Source: Aphidius gifuensis
Lineage: Eukaryota; Arthropoda; Insecta; Hymenoptera; Braconidae
Assembly (NCBI RefSeq): GCF_014905175.1
Contig: NC_057789.1
Span: 8,990,001 to 9,054,000 of the forward strand
DNA: 64,000 nucleotides
Direction of reading: 5' to 3'
In this document: positions 10,066-20,874 of the stretch, one piece after another
Layout of the letters: the number at the start of each line of letters is the position of its first letter
Numbering within the stretch: position 1 is the stretch's first letter
Translations under genes and position numbers: made by a program
The notes under the pieces: model-generated
The model's input: the letters and a program-made list of their open reading frames with translations, nothing else
What the model was told of the DNA's origin: nothing
The model's database searches: none

Positions 10066-10406
10066 GAAATATCTTCACCGAGGTATTCCGACACATATAT
10101 TTGTTTCATTGCTTTCCGCACCTTATTTTCAAGAGTCGTCTTTGAAAGCTCATTCGCAAAATGCTTCAGTTCTATAATATACACTTTGTTTTCAATGAGT
10201 ATTTGTAAATCAGCTTTACCTTTAGAACTTGGGTATTTATTCAATATTTGTATTTTTCCATTAATGTTGTGCGGATTTCCTGCTATTTGTAAATATTTTA
10301 TAAATGATTTTATGTTTCGTTTCATAGTTTTGATAACATCATCAGATTTCAGATCAAATTTCAGATTCAAGAACTTCTTCAACTCTACTAGTTGAATATG
10401 GACCAT
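9960..10406 (-). pseudogene. PD-(D/E)XK-like nuclease fragment fused to MITE sequence
   Basis: The 148-codon frame from the ATG at 10404-10406 first encodes about 113 residues of globular protein, then about 35 residues read from MITE DNA. The gene part contains GKADLQILIENKVYIIELKH, which fits the D..(E)xK core of PD-(D/E)XK nuclease-like proteins: Asp in KADL, then the E-L-K strand. It is followed by a helix ending AMKQIYVSEYLGE. Similar strand-helix patterns occur in the nuclease-like domain families fused to AAA-ATPase-like proteins. The start could be the beginning of an exon, because TTTTTAG precedes it. The break exactly at the MITE boundary (about 10065) argues for truncation by insertion. 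Family assignment rests on motif shape only. Confidence 0.45.
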
Positions 10407-10409
10407 GTT

Positions 10410-10775
10410 CCTAAAAATTAGAGGTGCAATGAAATTAATTGATTTTTGTATTTTACAAAGATAATAATAATTTTTTTTTTTTTTTTACTATAAACAAAAT
10501 GAATAAATATACTGTGATATATTAAAAATTAATTTGAGAAATAAAAACTTAAAGTTATATGATAATATTAAATTTCCCCGCATGAGTCAATTTGGGAGAA
10601 ATTCAGAGTAATCGCGGAGAAGTTCAGGAGAAACTATGTGCAATAAACTATCTGCAAAAAAACAATAAATATTAAAAATCTCCAAATATTTCAATTTTTT
10701 GCATGTATCTAAAACACACTATCGAGTAATTTTTGAATCAAGTTATCAACTAATAAACTGTTATTATGTCATTCG
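10410..10775. other. AT-rich spacer
   Basis: No coding frame, terminal repeat or motif is recognisable apart from a degenerate scrap of MITE words near 10590-10640 (GGAGAAATTCAGAGTAATCG). Confidence 0.3.
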
Positions 10776-10779
10776 CAAA

Positions 10780-11110
10780 ATTAGCATCACCTGATATTAA
10801 TATAATTCTTGCTGAACTACCGTATATATCTGCGAACCGACGAATACATTGTTTCAGTTTTTCGTCTGCAGCATTTTTTCATATTGCTCGAACATGTAAT
10901 ACGTTGATCTACTTTAAAAGTAATTAAATATATCAAAAAAACAAGTTTTTTTTTTAATTTATTTAAATTAAATTAATTGTTTATTACCTCTTCACTATTC
11001 AACTGTCGAATGAGTAGTTCCTTTTCTTTAAAAATATCGCACACAACGATAAATTCTGTTTCTTTGCATCCATTCAAAAATTTATTTCTAACATTTTGTA
11101 TGAAAGTTGA
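10780..11110 (-). pseudogene. MARF1-like NYN ribonuclease domain fragment
   Basis: On the - strand, bases 11106-10980 encode KFLNGCKETEFIVVCDIFKE and then LLIRQLNSEE. After a GT..AG intron-like gap, bases from about 10890 encode NAADEKLKQCIRRFADIYGS, then ARIILISGDANFANDI. This is the central NYN/PIN-fold RNase domain of MARF1 (limkain b1): xEFxVVCD, the invariant NAADEKLxQxxRRFAD, and LISxDxNFAxD carrying catalytic Asp. A one-base shift separates the exon start from NAADEKL, and no downstream LOTUS domains follow. It is bounded upstream by a composite MITE at 11130-11374. I read it as a broken copy. Confidence 0.7.
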
Positions 11111-11129
11111 TGCTTATCTAAACTTTGGT

Positions 11130-11374
11130 ACCCCGAGAAATCCGGAGAAAATCCGGAGAGATTATTTCTACCCGGGTGGATTGGGCATATCAACTTTTGT
11201 TCAATGGAATCATTTCGAAAAATTTCTCCGTAAACATAAAATGACGGAGAAAGAACGTTTCTGATCTTGAAAAAACGTTCCTGACGGAGAAAACTACGCA
11301 GAAACGGATCAGAATTTCTCCGTATTTTTTCGGAGTGAGCCGATTCCGGAGAATTCCGGAAAAATATTTCCACC
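11130..11374. mobile_element. Second copy of the composite MITE
   Basis: This starts with the tail of a CCGGAGA element (AATCCGGAGAGATTATTTCT), continues with the GTGGATTGGGCATATCAACT block seen at 9922, and ends GGAAAAATATTTCCACCAGG. It interrupts the MARF1-like fragment. Confidence 0.55.
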
Positions 11375-11514
11375 AGGTTTGTTAATAATCTGTCATTTAA
11401 TAATTGATTAAATATTTTTCGAAAAAAATACTTTTTTTTGATCATATAACTCAAGACAACTTCTTTAAAAATTCATTTATTAATATTGTTTAATTTTCAT
11501 TATATGATTGTTTA

Positions 11515-11905
11515 AAGTCGATGAAAAATTCAATTTGTCTAACTTTGAATGAAAAAAGAGTCGGAGAATTTTGTTATTGAGTTTATTTAGTCCTAAGAAA
11601 TATTAAACGATATATATCAAGAAGTTTTATACAAATTTTCAGATATTCTTATTAATTATTTACCAAGTTATTATTAATTTAACAACAAAACTCAAGCTGC
11701 CGTTAAGGCTATATCCATACAAATACATACAGTATACGCGCAATTTGTTGTTAAATTGATAACTCTGTAAATAATCGATGAAAATATCTAATAATTTGTA
11801 AAAAACTTCTTGATATACTGCTTAACAATATTGCCACAGACAAGTTACTCAATTTTCATTTAAAGTTAGACAAATTGTATTTTTCATCGATTTTGAACAA
11901 TCATA
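11515..11905. repeat. Palindromic (fold-back) repeat
   Basis: Left-arm words such as CAATTTGTCTAACTTTGAAT, ATATATCAAGAAGTTTT and TAATTTAACAACAAA return as their complements in the right arm (AAAGTTAGACAAATTG, AAACTTCTTGATATA, TTTGTTGTTAAATT). The arms are about 180 bases each and centre near 11715. Related words (AAAACTTCTTGACATATCG, AACAATATTGCCAC) recur at 57030-57090. There is no coding capacity, so it is probably a non-autonomous element. Confidence 0.55.
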
Positions 11906-11919
11906 TCATAAAAATTTGT

Positions 11920-13145
11920 CGTTGATCAGTAAACGATAAATATTGATCTAATGCTTTTTTATTAACATCTTTATAAACTTTCAATTAATTATTAATATTA
12001 TCAATTTCTTTTATTAATTGTTCTGTTGATAAATTTATTAAATTTTCATATATTCCAGAACTTGGTAATGCACTTGGTAAGTTATCTTTTTAGTACATTC
12101 AGATATATTATTTTCCAGTGTATTTTGTTGACATGTAAATTTATTAACTTGTTGAGCATCAAAATCAATTATTTGTAGTATATATCTTTCTTGATTTTTG
12201 AATTTATCAGTATTAGAAATTTCAATCCCAGGTAGAAATTAGAATCAATTTGACGTCAATTTGAGGTCACTTTTTGACTTCACATGTTAATTTGATGTGA
12301 GAAGCCAAAAAATTGACTTTAATTTCTACCTGGGATATTTAATTTTTCAATGTCCATTATCATTTTATTGTTAAATATACTTGAATCATTATTCATTTTT
12401 AATAATTTATTTTCAATATCAGATAATAATGTTTTTTTTATATTTAAAAGATTATTGCGATTTTCAATTGATATTACTTTTATAATGATTCAATTAATTC
12501 ATTTTTACGCTTGTATAAATTATTAATCAATATAAATTATCAAATTTGTTTTTTTCAGCTCCAAATTGCATACGTTTTATAAATATAGTTTTATTATTAA
12601 TTGTTAATGTATATACGTATAACGTATTTCATCATTTAAATTAATAACCTAATGCTGATCTTGTGTTGATAATAATTCATGATAATTGATAATAATTATT
12701 GTGTTATTAATTTTTGATATAATTCTAATTCAAATCTTTTTTCAGTTTCATTTAGATTTTCTAGATTTGTTGAATTTTGTATGAATCGAGTTTTGTATGA
12801 TTCTCTTAATGATATTATTGTCATCTTTAATATTACGTATTTCTGTATTTAATCTATACATACTTTTAGCTTTACTTTTTTTAATATCATGTTTTTGTAT
12901 GTCATTCAGTTTTATTAATTTAATAGACAAGTAATGATGATGATATATATAAATCAAGACTTAATTTTTGTGTATTAAGATGACAACCAGTTAATGAATC
13001 TTCTGATGATACTTGATCACCTTCAAGTGTAACACAATCAAGACCAGTTGTACGCGCAAGTTTTGTTGCTAATTCAAGTGTATGACATATCAATGTTCTG
13101 CCAAAAATATATAATAACGGCAATATTGTTTGAAAAAATAAAAAA
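11920..13145 (-). pseudogene. SMC3: SMC3 fragment 2, hinge to C-terminal coiled coil, with MITE insert
   Basis: Reading downward from about 13130, the - strand encodes RTLICHTLELATKLARTTGL, then DCVTLEGDQVSSEDSLTG: the end of the SMC3 hinge, with its conserved ARxxGLDCVTLEGDQVS and LTGG-like turn (the second Gly is Cys here). A long Lys/Asn/Ile-rich coiled coil follows in several frames. It ends in LPSALPSSGIYENL and KALDQYLSFTDQRQ near 11925. The distance between the two landmarks, once the 108-bp MITE at 12227-12334 is removed, is about what SMC3 needs, so no introns remain in this stretch. Frameshifts and stops make it dead. The absence of introns suggests a retrocopy or a single-exon region. 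Confidence 0.75.
12227..12334. mobile_element. 108-bp MITE inserted in the SMC3 pseudogene
   Basis: Ends are CCCAGGTAGAAATTAGAAT and TTAATTTCTACCTGGG, with a TTGACGTCAATTTGA-type palindromic interior. Removing the element with one AT restores an in-frame SMC3-like reading (KLNIEISN), which supports a two-base AT duplication and a post-pseudogene or late insertion. Confidence 0.65.
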
Positions 13146-13199
13146 AATAATAAGGTGAACAAAGTCCACAAACTATATGAGAATTAAAAAAAAATTATT
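13146..13199 (+). repeat. Intergenic block of the array, junction with copy C
   Basis: The words AATAATAAGGTGAACAAAGT and ATATGAGAATTAAAAAAAAA match intergenic DNA of the array (compare 1912-1960 and 17230-17275). They run straight into broken exon 3 of copy C. Confidence 0.45.
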
Positions 13200-14096
13200 C
13201 AAAACTGTTGTATTGGTCTAATCATAAAAACAGAAAATATTCAATAAAAAGAACAGATGAGTCATTTAATAAAACAGAATACATTATATCTCCTCAAAAA
13301 AAACTTGTTATAGGAGCAGTTAAAGTTTATCCAAAGCGAGGGTGAGTAGAGAAAAAAAAAAAAAAATTAATTAACAACATGTCATGATCGACAGTTGTTT
13401 AACAAGTCTATAAATTATAAATTACTGTATCCAAAAAAAAAATATATATATGACAAATAAGTAAATCATTTGCATAGCTTCTTAATTATTTATTTGTTGT
13501 TTTCAGCGAATTATTTTTCTTATCTGGTGACAACATTTGGTATACTTTTACTTCACCGAAAAGTACTGCAAGTGTACTGTTTTCGTCTAACACATATCAT
13601 GGATGGATCTATGATTCTTCTATTGATTATGCAACTGATAATTTGTACTGGGTTTCAACTTTTCAATACAATCAGGCGTTGCGTAAGTATTTATTAATAA
13701 TATCAATATTATATAAAAAAAAAAAAAGAATTTCTAAATTTCTATTTTTTTAATTACCAGATTATGTTGATATTGAATATACTGCTCGACCATTCAATGT
13801 GGCTGATATATTAAAAATTAAAAGCATTGAAGTAGCTGGTGACGATCCTCCTTTCAATTTAGTAGCATTCAATAATGTAGCTCATTGGTTACAATACGTT
13901 AATCGGTAAGTTATTATTCACTTTTTATTTAATATGCAAAAATGTATTCATTCTTTAATTTAGTTAAATGTTTTTTTTTTTTTTTTTTTTATCAGGACAA
14001 AAAGATTGTATTTTAAAAAACGCAATAAGGCGGCTATTTTATTTATCGGACTTGCATCAAATACTAGATTAACTTCCGTCTTTTCAAGATGTCTAT
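13200..14096 (+). pseudogene. YWTD propeller family copy C, truncated at both ends
   Basis: The retained parts are the 3' half of exon 3 (13200-13341), exon 4 (13507-13682), exon 5 (13761-13905) and exon 6 (13996-14096). Nucleotides and residues are nearly identical to copy E2 (for example DNIWYTFTSPKSTASVLFSS, YVDIEYTARPF), so this is a recent partial duplicate of that gene. Exons 1-2 and the terminal exon are missing: the acceptor and CTGCTG word expected near 14190 are absent. Splice sites that remain are intact. It is presumably not functional because it lacks the signal peptide. Confidence 0.8.
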
Positions 14097-14395
14097 GTAT
14101 GTATAATAAATTTATTTGTTTTTTTTTACCTCTTTGGTTTCTATCAAACAAATGTAATACATAATATTTTCATTAATTTTCATTTTGATTTATAATTTAA
14201 GATAATTTAGAGAGATTAAATATGGGCTCTTATGGGAGGAGGTGTTAGAAAATATCTATAGGCTTATCATACAATAGTAAATTTCGAAACCAGTGCCAAA
14301 TGAGAAAACTCGCGATTATGAGATTTGTGCTTTTGCGTAGTCACTTGTACCGATATGTACCATTTTTTTCCGTTTATTTCTTGATATATACGCAA

Positions 14396-15460
14396 TTAAA
14401 AATCTGGTGATTCGTATTGTTGTAAATCTCGCATAAATTCAACGCATAAGATAAATCGTATTGCTCGCTTTTTTGATATTGCTGCTGCTTTTTTGACTAA
14501 CTCAACAGTCACATTTTCGCCGAAAACAGTGAGCACATCCATCTTTGGTGAATTTCCAAGTAAATGTTAAAATCGGCAATCATCATCTAATCTTTATTGA
14601 ATGCCTGATATAGCATAATTTTATAATGGTTTTTCAGCAGTTTGACTGAATAATCAAAGATATTCTTAAAGTATCGCCTTTTAAAACAGATTTTGTAAAA
14701 TATAATATAAATATGTGAAAAATAAAAAGAGTATATTTTGTAATAAATAAAGTTGTAACTTACATCATTGATTAGTTTTGTAAGATCAGGGGTGGGTCTT
14801 ACTTCATCAATTCAATTCAAGAGATTTAAATCAGTCAATGTATTAGCAACGTTTCTCAATGAATTGATTAAAGCAACAGTAGGTAACAATAGAAAAGTCT
14901 CTATATTTTGAAATATAATTGTTAATGATTGCAGTTTAGATAAACGTGTAAATGAATTGGATAATATTACTTGGTCCATGTTGGTGAATCTTAAACGAAG
15001 TGTTACGAGGTTTGGACACAATTCATTAATAACTGGCACTATGTTACAATTACCATAAGCTGTCAAGTCTAATGTTGTTAAATAACGACCATATTTACTA
15101 AGCAGTGATTTTAAAAAACTGTATCCTCCATCACTTGTTGAATATTTAGCCAAACAATTTGGATTCTCATCATATCGCCAATAAATTAGTTCAAGTTTTT
15201 TTACTTTAAACCAAGATTCATCAAGGACTCTTTTCCATTGTTTGCATACTAAAAAATAAATACAAATATATTAATTTTTATCAATTACCAAATAATTTTT
15301 AAATTAAATAAAATTGATATTGTATTTATAATATCATACCCAATGCAAGTTCACATATTGGCACATACGTGAATATTTCATCAAGGCAAAAATCATTAGC
15401 TGGATCAAGTATTATCGTATCTCTGGGATTGGAACGAAATTTAATTATCTAAAAAAAATG
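14396..15460 (-). pseudogene. F-box/LRR protein gene remnant
   Basis: On the - strand the first visible exon begins after TTTTTTAG near 15452 and encodes IIKFRSNPRDTIILDPANDF, then LDEIFTYVPICELAL. It is spliced (donor near 15340) to VCKQWKRVLDESWFKVKKLE near 15250. This is an F-box (LxxIFxYVPxxxLxxVCKxWxxV). The long frame ending at 14812 continues with leucine-rich segments such as YLTTLDLTAYGNCNIVPVIN, LCPNLVTLRLRF and LSKLQSLTIIF. A further segment near 14545-14396 (MDVLTVFGENVTVELVKKAA, then RAIRFILCVEFM) may be the last exon, stopping at 14396. The 5' end is missing: just upstream is a broken exon of YWTD copy D. F-box/LRR proteins are SCF ubiquitin-ligase substrate receptors. A stop or frame change near 14810 and the lost 5' end suggest decay. 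Confidence 0.6.
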
Positions 15461-15540
15461 AATAATATACATATTTATATTTATAATAACGCAATAATGC
15501 AATATAGAATGTACGAGCATGTTTTGACGACAATTATATT

Positions 15541-16582
15541 TTAAACGGACCTTCGTTATTCCAATTATTCTCAACGAATAATAAATTTTACACACTACAT
15601 GATCCAACAAAAGGTGCACAAACATTAAACGTTAAAATTAAAGATTATAATAATTCTTTTAAAACTTATAGTTCAACTGTTGATTTTACTTTTAATTGTA
15701 AAAATAAGACTATATATGTTTTAAAAGCTGGCCTAATTCACCATTCTTATGGTAAAGAGAGTTTACTTAATTTTTTAAAAAATTTTAATAATTCTATGCA
15801 GCAAATTATTTATTATAAATTTTTTTTTTCAGATCATGCACTTGATGTGATCCAGTACAAAGGAAATAATAAATTTAAAAGAATTAATCAGAAAAATAAT
15901 ATTTTTAATCGTGCTCACTCAATTGCATCAGATTGGACAACAGGACTGTTATATTGGAGTGAAACTGAAAACAACAAGAAACAATCAATTAAAGTTACAG
16001 ATGAATCATTTAAAGAACCAAAATACATTATCAATCCACAGGATGACGCTGATATCATAAAGCTTAGCGTTTATCCAAAGCGAGGGTGAGTAAAAAAAAT
16101 ATAACAAATATAAGTAAATTATTTGAAAAACTTTTCAATATTTTCAGTGAGTTATTTTTCTCATCTTGTAGTGGTAGTCTTTGGTATACTTCTATGAAAC
16201 CAAATAGTACTGCAAGATTACTATTTTCGTCTCCACCAAAATTTTCTTATTATAATCTGTTATTATTTACATTCCATTAAATAGAAAAACGTACTTTTTG
16301 TTTTGTTTGAATTAACATTATTTATTTTTATTTTAGAATAAAATTGCATTTTAAAAATGGCAATGAGACAGTTGTTGATGGAAAAGGTTTATCAGTCTAT
16401 AGTAAACTGTCATTTGTCTCTTCAAGTTGTCCACGTATGTATAATAATTCATTTTTTTTTTGTTTACCTCTTACTTTATTATTTATTAAATTATTATAAT
16501 ACATAATATTTTTATTAATTTTCATTTTGATTTAGCTTCAACTTCTGACAGAACGAAAAAGAAGAAGAAGACTATACAGTGA
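15541..16582 (+). pseudogene. YWTD propeller family copy D, 5'-truncated with internal deletion
   Basis: Copy D lacks exon 1 and the signal-peptide half of exon 2. It begins at about 15541 within exon 2 (FSTNNKFYTLHDPTKGA, TFNCKNKTIYVL; ends 15751). Exon 3 is 15833-16085 (SIASDWTTGLLYWSE). Exon 4 starts at 16148 but stops in frame after FSSPPKFSYYN, because sequence from the middle of exon 4 to the following introns is deleted and exon 5 is gone. Exon 6 (16337-16434) and exon 7 (16536-16582, tail RTKKKKKTIQ) remain. The N-terminal half resembles the F/H subfamily while the 3' end resembles B/E1, so it is probably a recombinant. Confidence 0.75.
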
Positions 16583-18074
16583 AATCAAAACCAGTCATTT
16601 CGGTAAAAAAAAATATTTCTGCTCTGCTGTTAAATAAGAAAAAACATTTCCAGAAAACAACGATCCAACAAAAAAAAAAAAAAATTAAATTAACAATGTC
16701 CATGAAGAAAATTAATTTAAAAAAAAAAATTCCAATAATTATATCATTGTTCATTTTCAAATTGAAAATAAAACTATTTGTGAATAGTGAAATTTATTAA
16801 TAATAAAAAAATTAAATTTCAATAAATCTATAGTGTATATAATTATTATTTAAAGAAAATAATACTTTTTTCCTTTACAGTTATTAATTTTATTGTTCTG
16901 CAAAGTCGAATAAAGTATAACTTGAAAAATTATGTTTTCATCTGGCTGTAGAAAAAATTATTCAAAATTGTTATACTTATTTTACAAAGACATGTGTTTT
17001 AAAATTCTTTTAACAACTTAAGAGTAAAATTTTATCACTGAGTTTTATTTATAAATAAAAAAATGTGAAATATACATGTATAACCGAAAAAATAGATAGA
17101 ATAGATAAATAGAAACGTCGTGAAAAATTTATTATCCAGAAAGAATAAAAATCTATGAACAGAAAAAACATGTTGTTCGTTACGTAGGGCAATGTTTAAC
17201 TAAAAATATTATTTAAAAAAATAAAATGAATGATAAGGTGAACAAGTATAGGGGAAAAATTAAAAAAAAATTATTTACTTCAATGAAATCAAGCGAAAGG
17301 TATGGAAATAATTAAAATATACCTATATATTTTATTTGAACTTTATATTCATTTTTGAATTAATCAAATAATCACAGCTTAATAATAAATAACCTTTTTT
17401 AATTGATTGATTTTCAGAGAAGATGATTAATAACTTTATACATTTAATTGTTATTAATATTTTATTAATAACACATGTAGCATATTATTAGTATTATTAA
17501 GTTGAATAGAAAAACTTTTTCATTGTTACAAACAAGGGGTTATTCATCGAAAAAAAAAAATTAATACCATAAATAAACGCATCATTGAATTTGAAATTAT
17601 AAAATTCAAAAATCTACAATTTCAATCGATTTTTTTTATTTAATTTTTGTCCAAATCCAGTGTATATAATTATGATTTAAAAAAAAAAAAAAAATTCCTA
17701 TACTATACAGTTATTATCAAGAAAAAGCTATATGATATTTTAATTCCATATAATTAAAATTATTTTCAGAATATAAAATATAAATAATACCATTTGGGAA
17801 CGATTATATAATTGCGGTTCAATAGACAAAATATTTTTTTTATTGTTTAGTTCTCAGAGAAATTGATGGATAAATTATAACATATATTATGTTTAAAACA
17901 AAGGGTTGTTAATCATCAAAGAAAATAAATTAATATATCATAAATAAACGCATCAATAAATTTAAAATTATGAAATTCAAAAATCTACAATTTCAATGCA
18001 TTTTTTTATTTAATTTTATTTTTATTTCTTGTTCCATGTATTTTAAAATTTTATTTTTTTCAACTTATCATTTG
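16583..18074. other. Intergenic DNA of the array
   Basis: The stretch consists of blocks repeated in the other intergenic regions (3' flank words, the AAGGGTTGTT..ATCATC block, ATAAATAAACGCATCA). One segment (about 17640-17770) duplicates sequence found again at 25650-25770. No gene is visible. Confidence 0.4.
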
Positions 18075-18365
18075 AGATAACAAAAAAAAAAGTGATTTTC
18101 TATTGTTTGTGTATTTTTGGACAAAGCAGAATATAGTCATTAGCTTATCGTTAAAAATCTCATAGTGTGTGTCTTCTATGGACGGGAGTTTATTTTTCGA
18201 TAGTTGTTATCGCCATATATTGTAGAAAAAAAAAACAGTACTTGATCGACCATCGACCATTTAAAACTTGAAATTACAATATTGACTCTGTTTATTGATT
18301 TCAAAATTACTTTATAAAATTCGACTCACAAAGTCATTGCTTGAAGAATTTTTAATTGCTTCAAA
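18075..18365 (+). promoter_or_regulatory. Conserved upstream block and TATA box of copy E1
   Basis: This is the same block as at 3400-3688 with few differences, such as TTATCGCCATATATTGTAGA, the GACTCACAAAGTCATTGC motif, and TATAAA at 18313-18318, about 50 bases before the ATG. Confidence 0.6.
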
Positions 18366-20127
18366 ATGAGGATATGTAAGTATAATTTTTATATCTTTAA
18401 TTTCTATCTATTATAAAAATAATAAGAGATATAATTTAATCACAATTAATAGTTCAAATAGCATTGCTATTGGCTTGCAAATAAAACAAGAATTATATTG
18501 TTTAATTTTAAATAAATGTTTCAGCAATTATAATTCTAGCCGTGTGCATTGGACTGCCTGCCTGCACCAACGCAAAAAGTTTCCACTCAGATAATTTTTT
18601 ATTACTCTTAACGCACCAAGAATTTTTCAATATACAACATTATTCAAACGATTTTATACAAAAGACAATTGGATATGAAAATTTTACAGTCTCTCCAGAA
18701 GTTACGCGTTTTTATGATGATATGACTTTTAATTGTGCAAATAATAACTTATATCTATTAAAAACTCAACATCAACGCGTAGGTCTTAAACAAGGTAAAA
18801 AGTTCAAAGCATTTTTTTTTTTTACCCCAATGCAATTCAACTATTAGAAAAATATAAATATTTTTTCAGTTCCTCAAACCACGCTTGATGTATTACACTT
18901 CAATGAAACAAACGAATTACAAACAATTACTCAAATCACTGAAAAGTTTGATAAGGCAACATCAATTTCATTTGATTGGACAACAAAACTGTTGTATTGG
19001 TCTACTCATAGAAAAAAAAAATATTCAATAAGAAGAACAAATGAATCATTTAATAAAACAGAATACATTATCTCTCCTCAAACTGAACTTTTTATACAAG
19101 AAGTTAAAGTTTATCCAACGCGAGGGTGAGTAAAGAAAAAAAAAAAAAAAATCAACTAACAACATGTCATGAACGACAGTTGTCTAACAAATTTATAAAT
19201 TATAAATTACTGTATACAAAAGTATATAACAAATAAGTAAATTATTTGCATAGCTTTTTAATTATGTATTTTTTTTTTCAGCGAGTTATTTTTCTTATCT
19301 CGTGACAACATTTGGTATACGCCTACTAAACTGCGTAGTAATGCAAGTTTACTTTTTCCGTCTAGAAAATATCCTGGATGGATATTTCATCCTTCTATTG
19401 ATTATGCAGCTGATAAATTGTACTGGATTGCATTTTATGTAGATGAGAATATATTGCGTAAGTATTCATTAATAATATCAATATTATATGAAAAACAAAA
19501 TTAATTCTAAATTTTCATTTTGTTCAAATATCAGATTGTGTTGATATTCTAACTACTTCTCGACCATTCAAAAAGACTGACATTAAAAAAATTAAAAAAA
19601 TTGACAAATATAAAGTAGGTCAGAATCTTCCTTCTCATTTAGTAGTGTTTGATAATAAAGTTTATTGGATTTCATACAATTATCGGTAAGTTATTATTTA
19701 CTTTTTTATTTGATATACAAAAGTGTATTCTATCTTCAGTTTTAAATAAAATTATTTTTTTTTTGTTTTCAGAAAGAGAACATTGTATTTTAAAAATGGT
19801 AATCAGTCGGTTGTTGCATTGGCCGGATTAAGATCAAATACAAGATTGTCGTTTGTCTCTTCAAGTTGTCCACGTATGTATAATTCATTGATTTTTTTTA
19901 TTCCTTATTTCATTATATATATATATCAAATAATTAAAATACATAGTGTTTTTATTAATTTTCATTTTGATTTAGCTTCAACTGCTGAAAAAACGAAGAA
20001 GAAGGAGGAGGAGGAGAAGAAGAAGAAGGAGAAGAAGATGAAGAAAAAGAAGAAGAAGAAAAAGAAGAAGAAGAAAAAGAAGAAGAAGAAGACAGTATAT
20101 CGAAATCAAAACGAATCGTTTCGGTAA
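18366..20127 (+). CDS. Secreted YWTD beta-propeller protein, copy E1 (7 exons, poly-Lys tail)
   Basis: Exons are 18366-18375, 18525-18794, 18870-19125, 19282-19457, 19535-19685, 19773-19873 and 19976-20127, giving about 371 residues with consistent phases. The signal peptide is followed by the same blade signatures as copy B (TFNCANNNLYLL, SISFDWTTKLLYWS, GELFFLS, SIDYAADKLYWIA, LVVFDNKVYWIS) and the closing SSSCP. The distinguishing feature is the last exon: a purine-only (AAG)n/(GAG)n tract encodes roughly 35 Lys/Glu residues, mostly Lys, before TVYRNQNESFR. Such a tail would make the secreted protein strongly basic and able to bind acidic surfaces or nucleic acids; that is inference. The AAG tract is prone to slippage, so length polymorphism is expected. 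Confidence 0.82.
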
Positions 20128-20870
20128 AAAAAAGTATTCTCGTTTTTTTTTTCATAGTAATAATAAATCAATTATTTATTGCTGATTAATATTATTGATT
20201 ACTCTTTTTAATCGAAAAAAGATATTCATGCTCTGCTGTTAAGTAAAAATAAACATTTCCAGAAAACAACGTATATTCAAGAAAGAAAAAAAATCAAATT
20301 AACAATATTCTAATAATTGTATAATTGTTCATTTTCAAATTAAAAACTATAGTTTATAAAGTATTTGTGAAATTTATTGATAATAAAAAAATTGGATTTC
20401 AATTAATCTAGTGTAGGAAAAATTGAAAAAAAAAATTATTTATTTCAATCAAATCGAGCGAAAGCTATGAAAATAATTAAAATATATATTTTATTTAAAC
20501 TTTATATTCATTATTAAATTAATCAAATAATTGCAGCTCAATAATCAATAACCTTTTTTAACTGTTTGATTTTCAGAGAAGATGATTAATAAATTTTACA
20601 TTTAATTGTTATTGATAAATTATCAGTAACACATTGTAGCATAATATTTCATTATTATTATTATCAAGTTGAATAGAAAAACTTTTTCATTGTTGAAAAC
20701 AAGGGATTGCTATTCATCGAAAAAAAAAATTAATATCATGAATAAACTTATCTTTAAATTTAAAATTATAAAATTCAAAAATCTACAATTTAATCAATTT
20801 TTTTTTTTTAATTTTATTTTTATTTCTTTTACCGTGTATTTTAAAATTTTATTTTTTTCAATTTATCATT
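20128..20870. other. Intergenic DNA of the array
   Basis: 3' flank of E1 followed by array-specific blocks (TATTTAAACTTTATATTCAT, GAATAGAAAAACTTTTTCAT). It carries no independent feature. Confidence 0.4.
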
Positions 20871-20874
20871 TGAG

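Noticed and set aside
11074..11454. - strand 126-codon frame
   Set aside because: Mostly MITE sequence (LRSFLRQERFF, FSPDFSG). The MARF1-like signal is in another frame.
19955..20155. Ser-rich - strand frame opposite the AAG tract
   Set aside because: It is the complement of the poly-Lys exon of copy E1, an artefact of the microsatellite.
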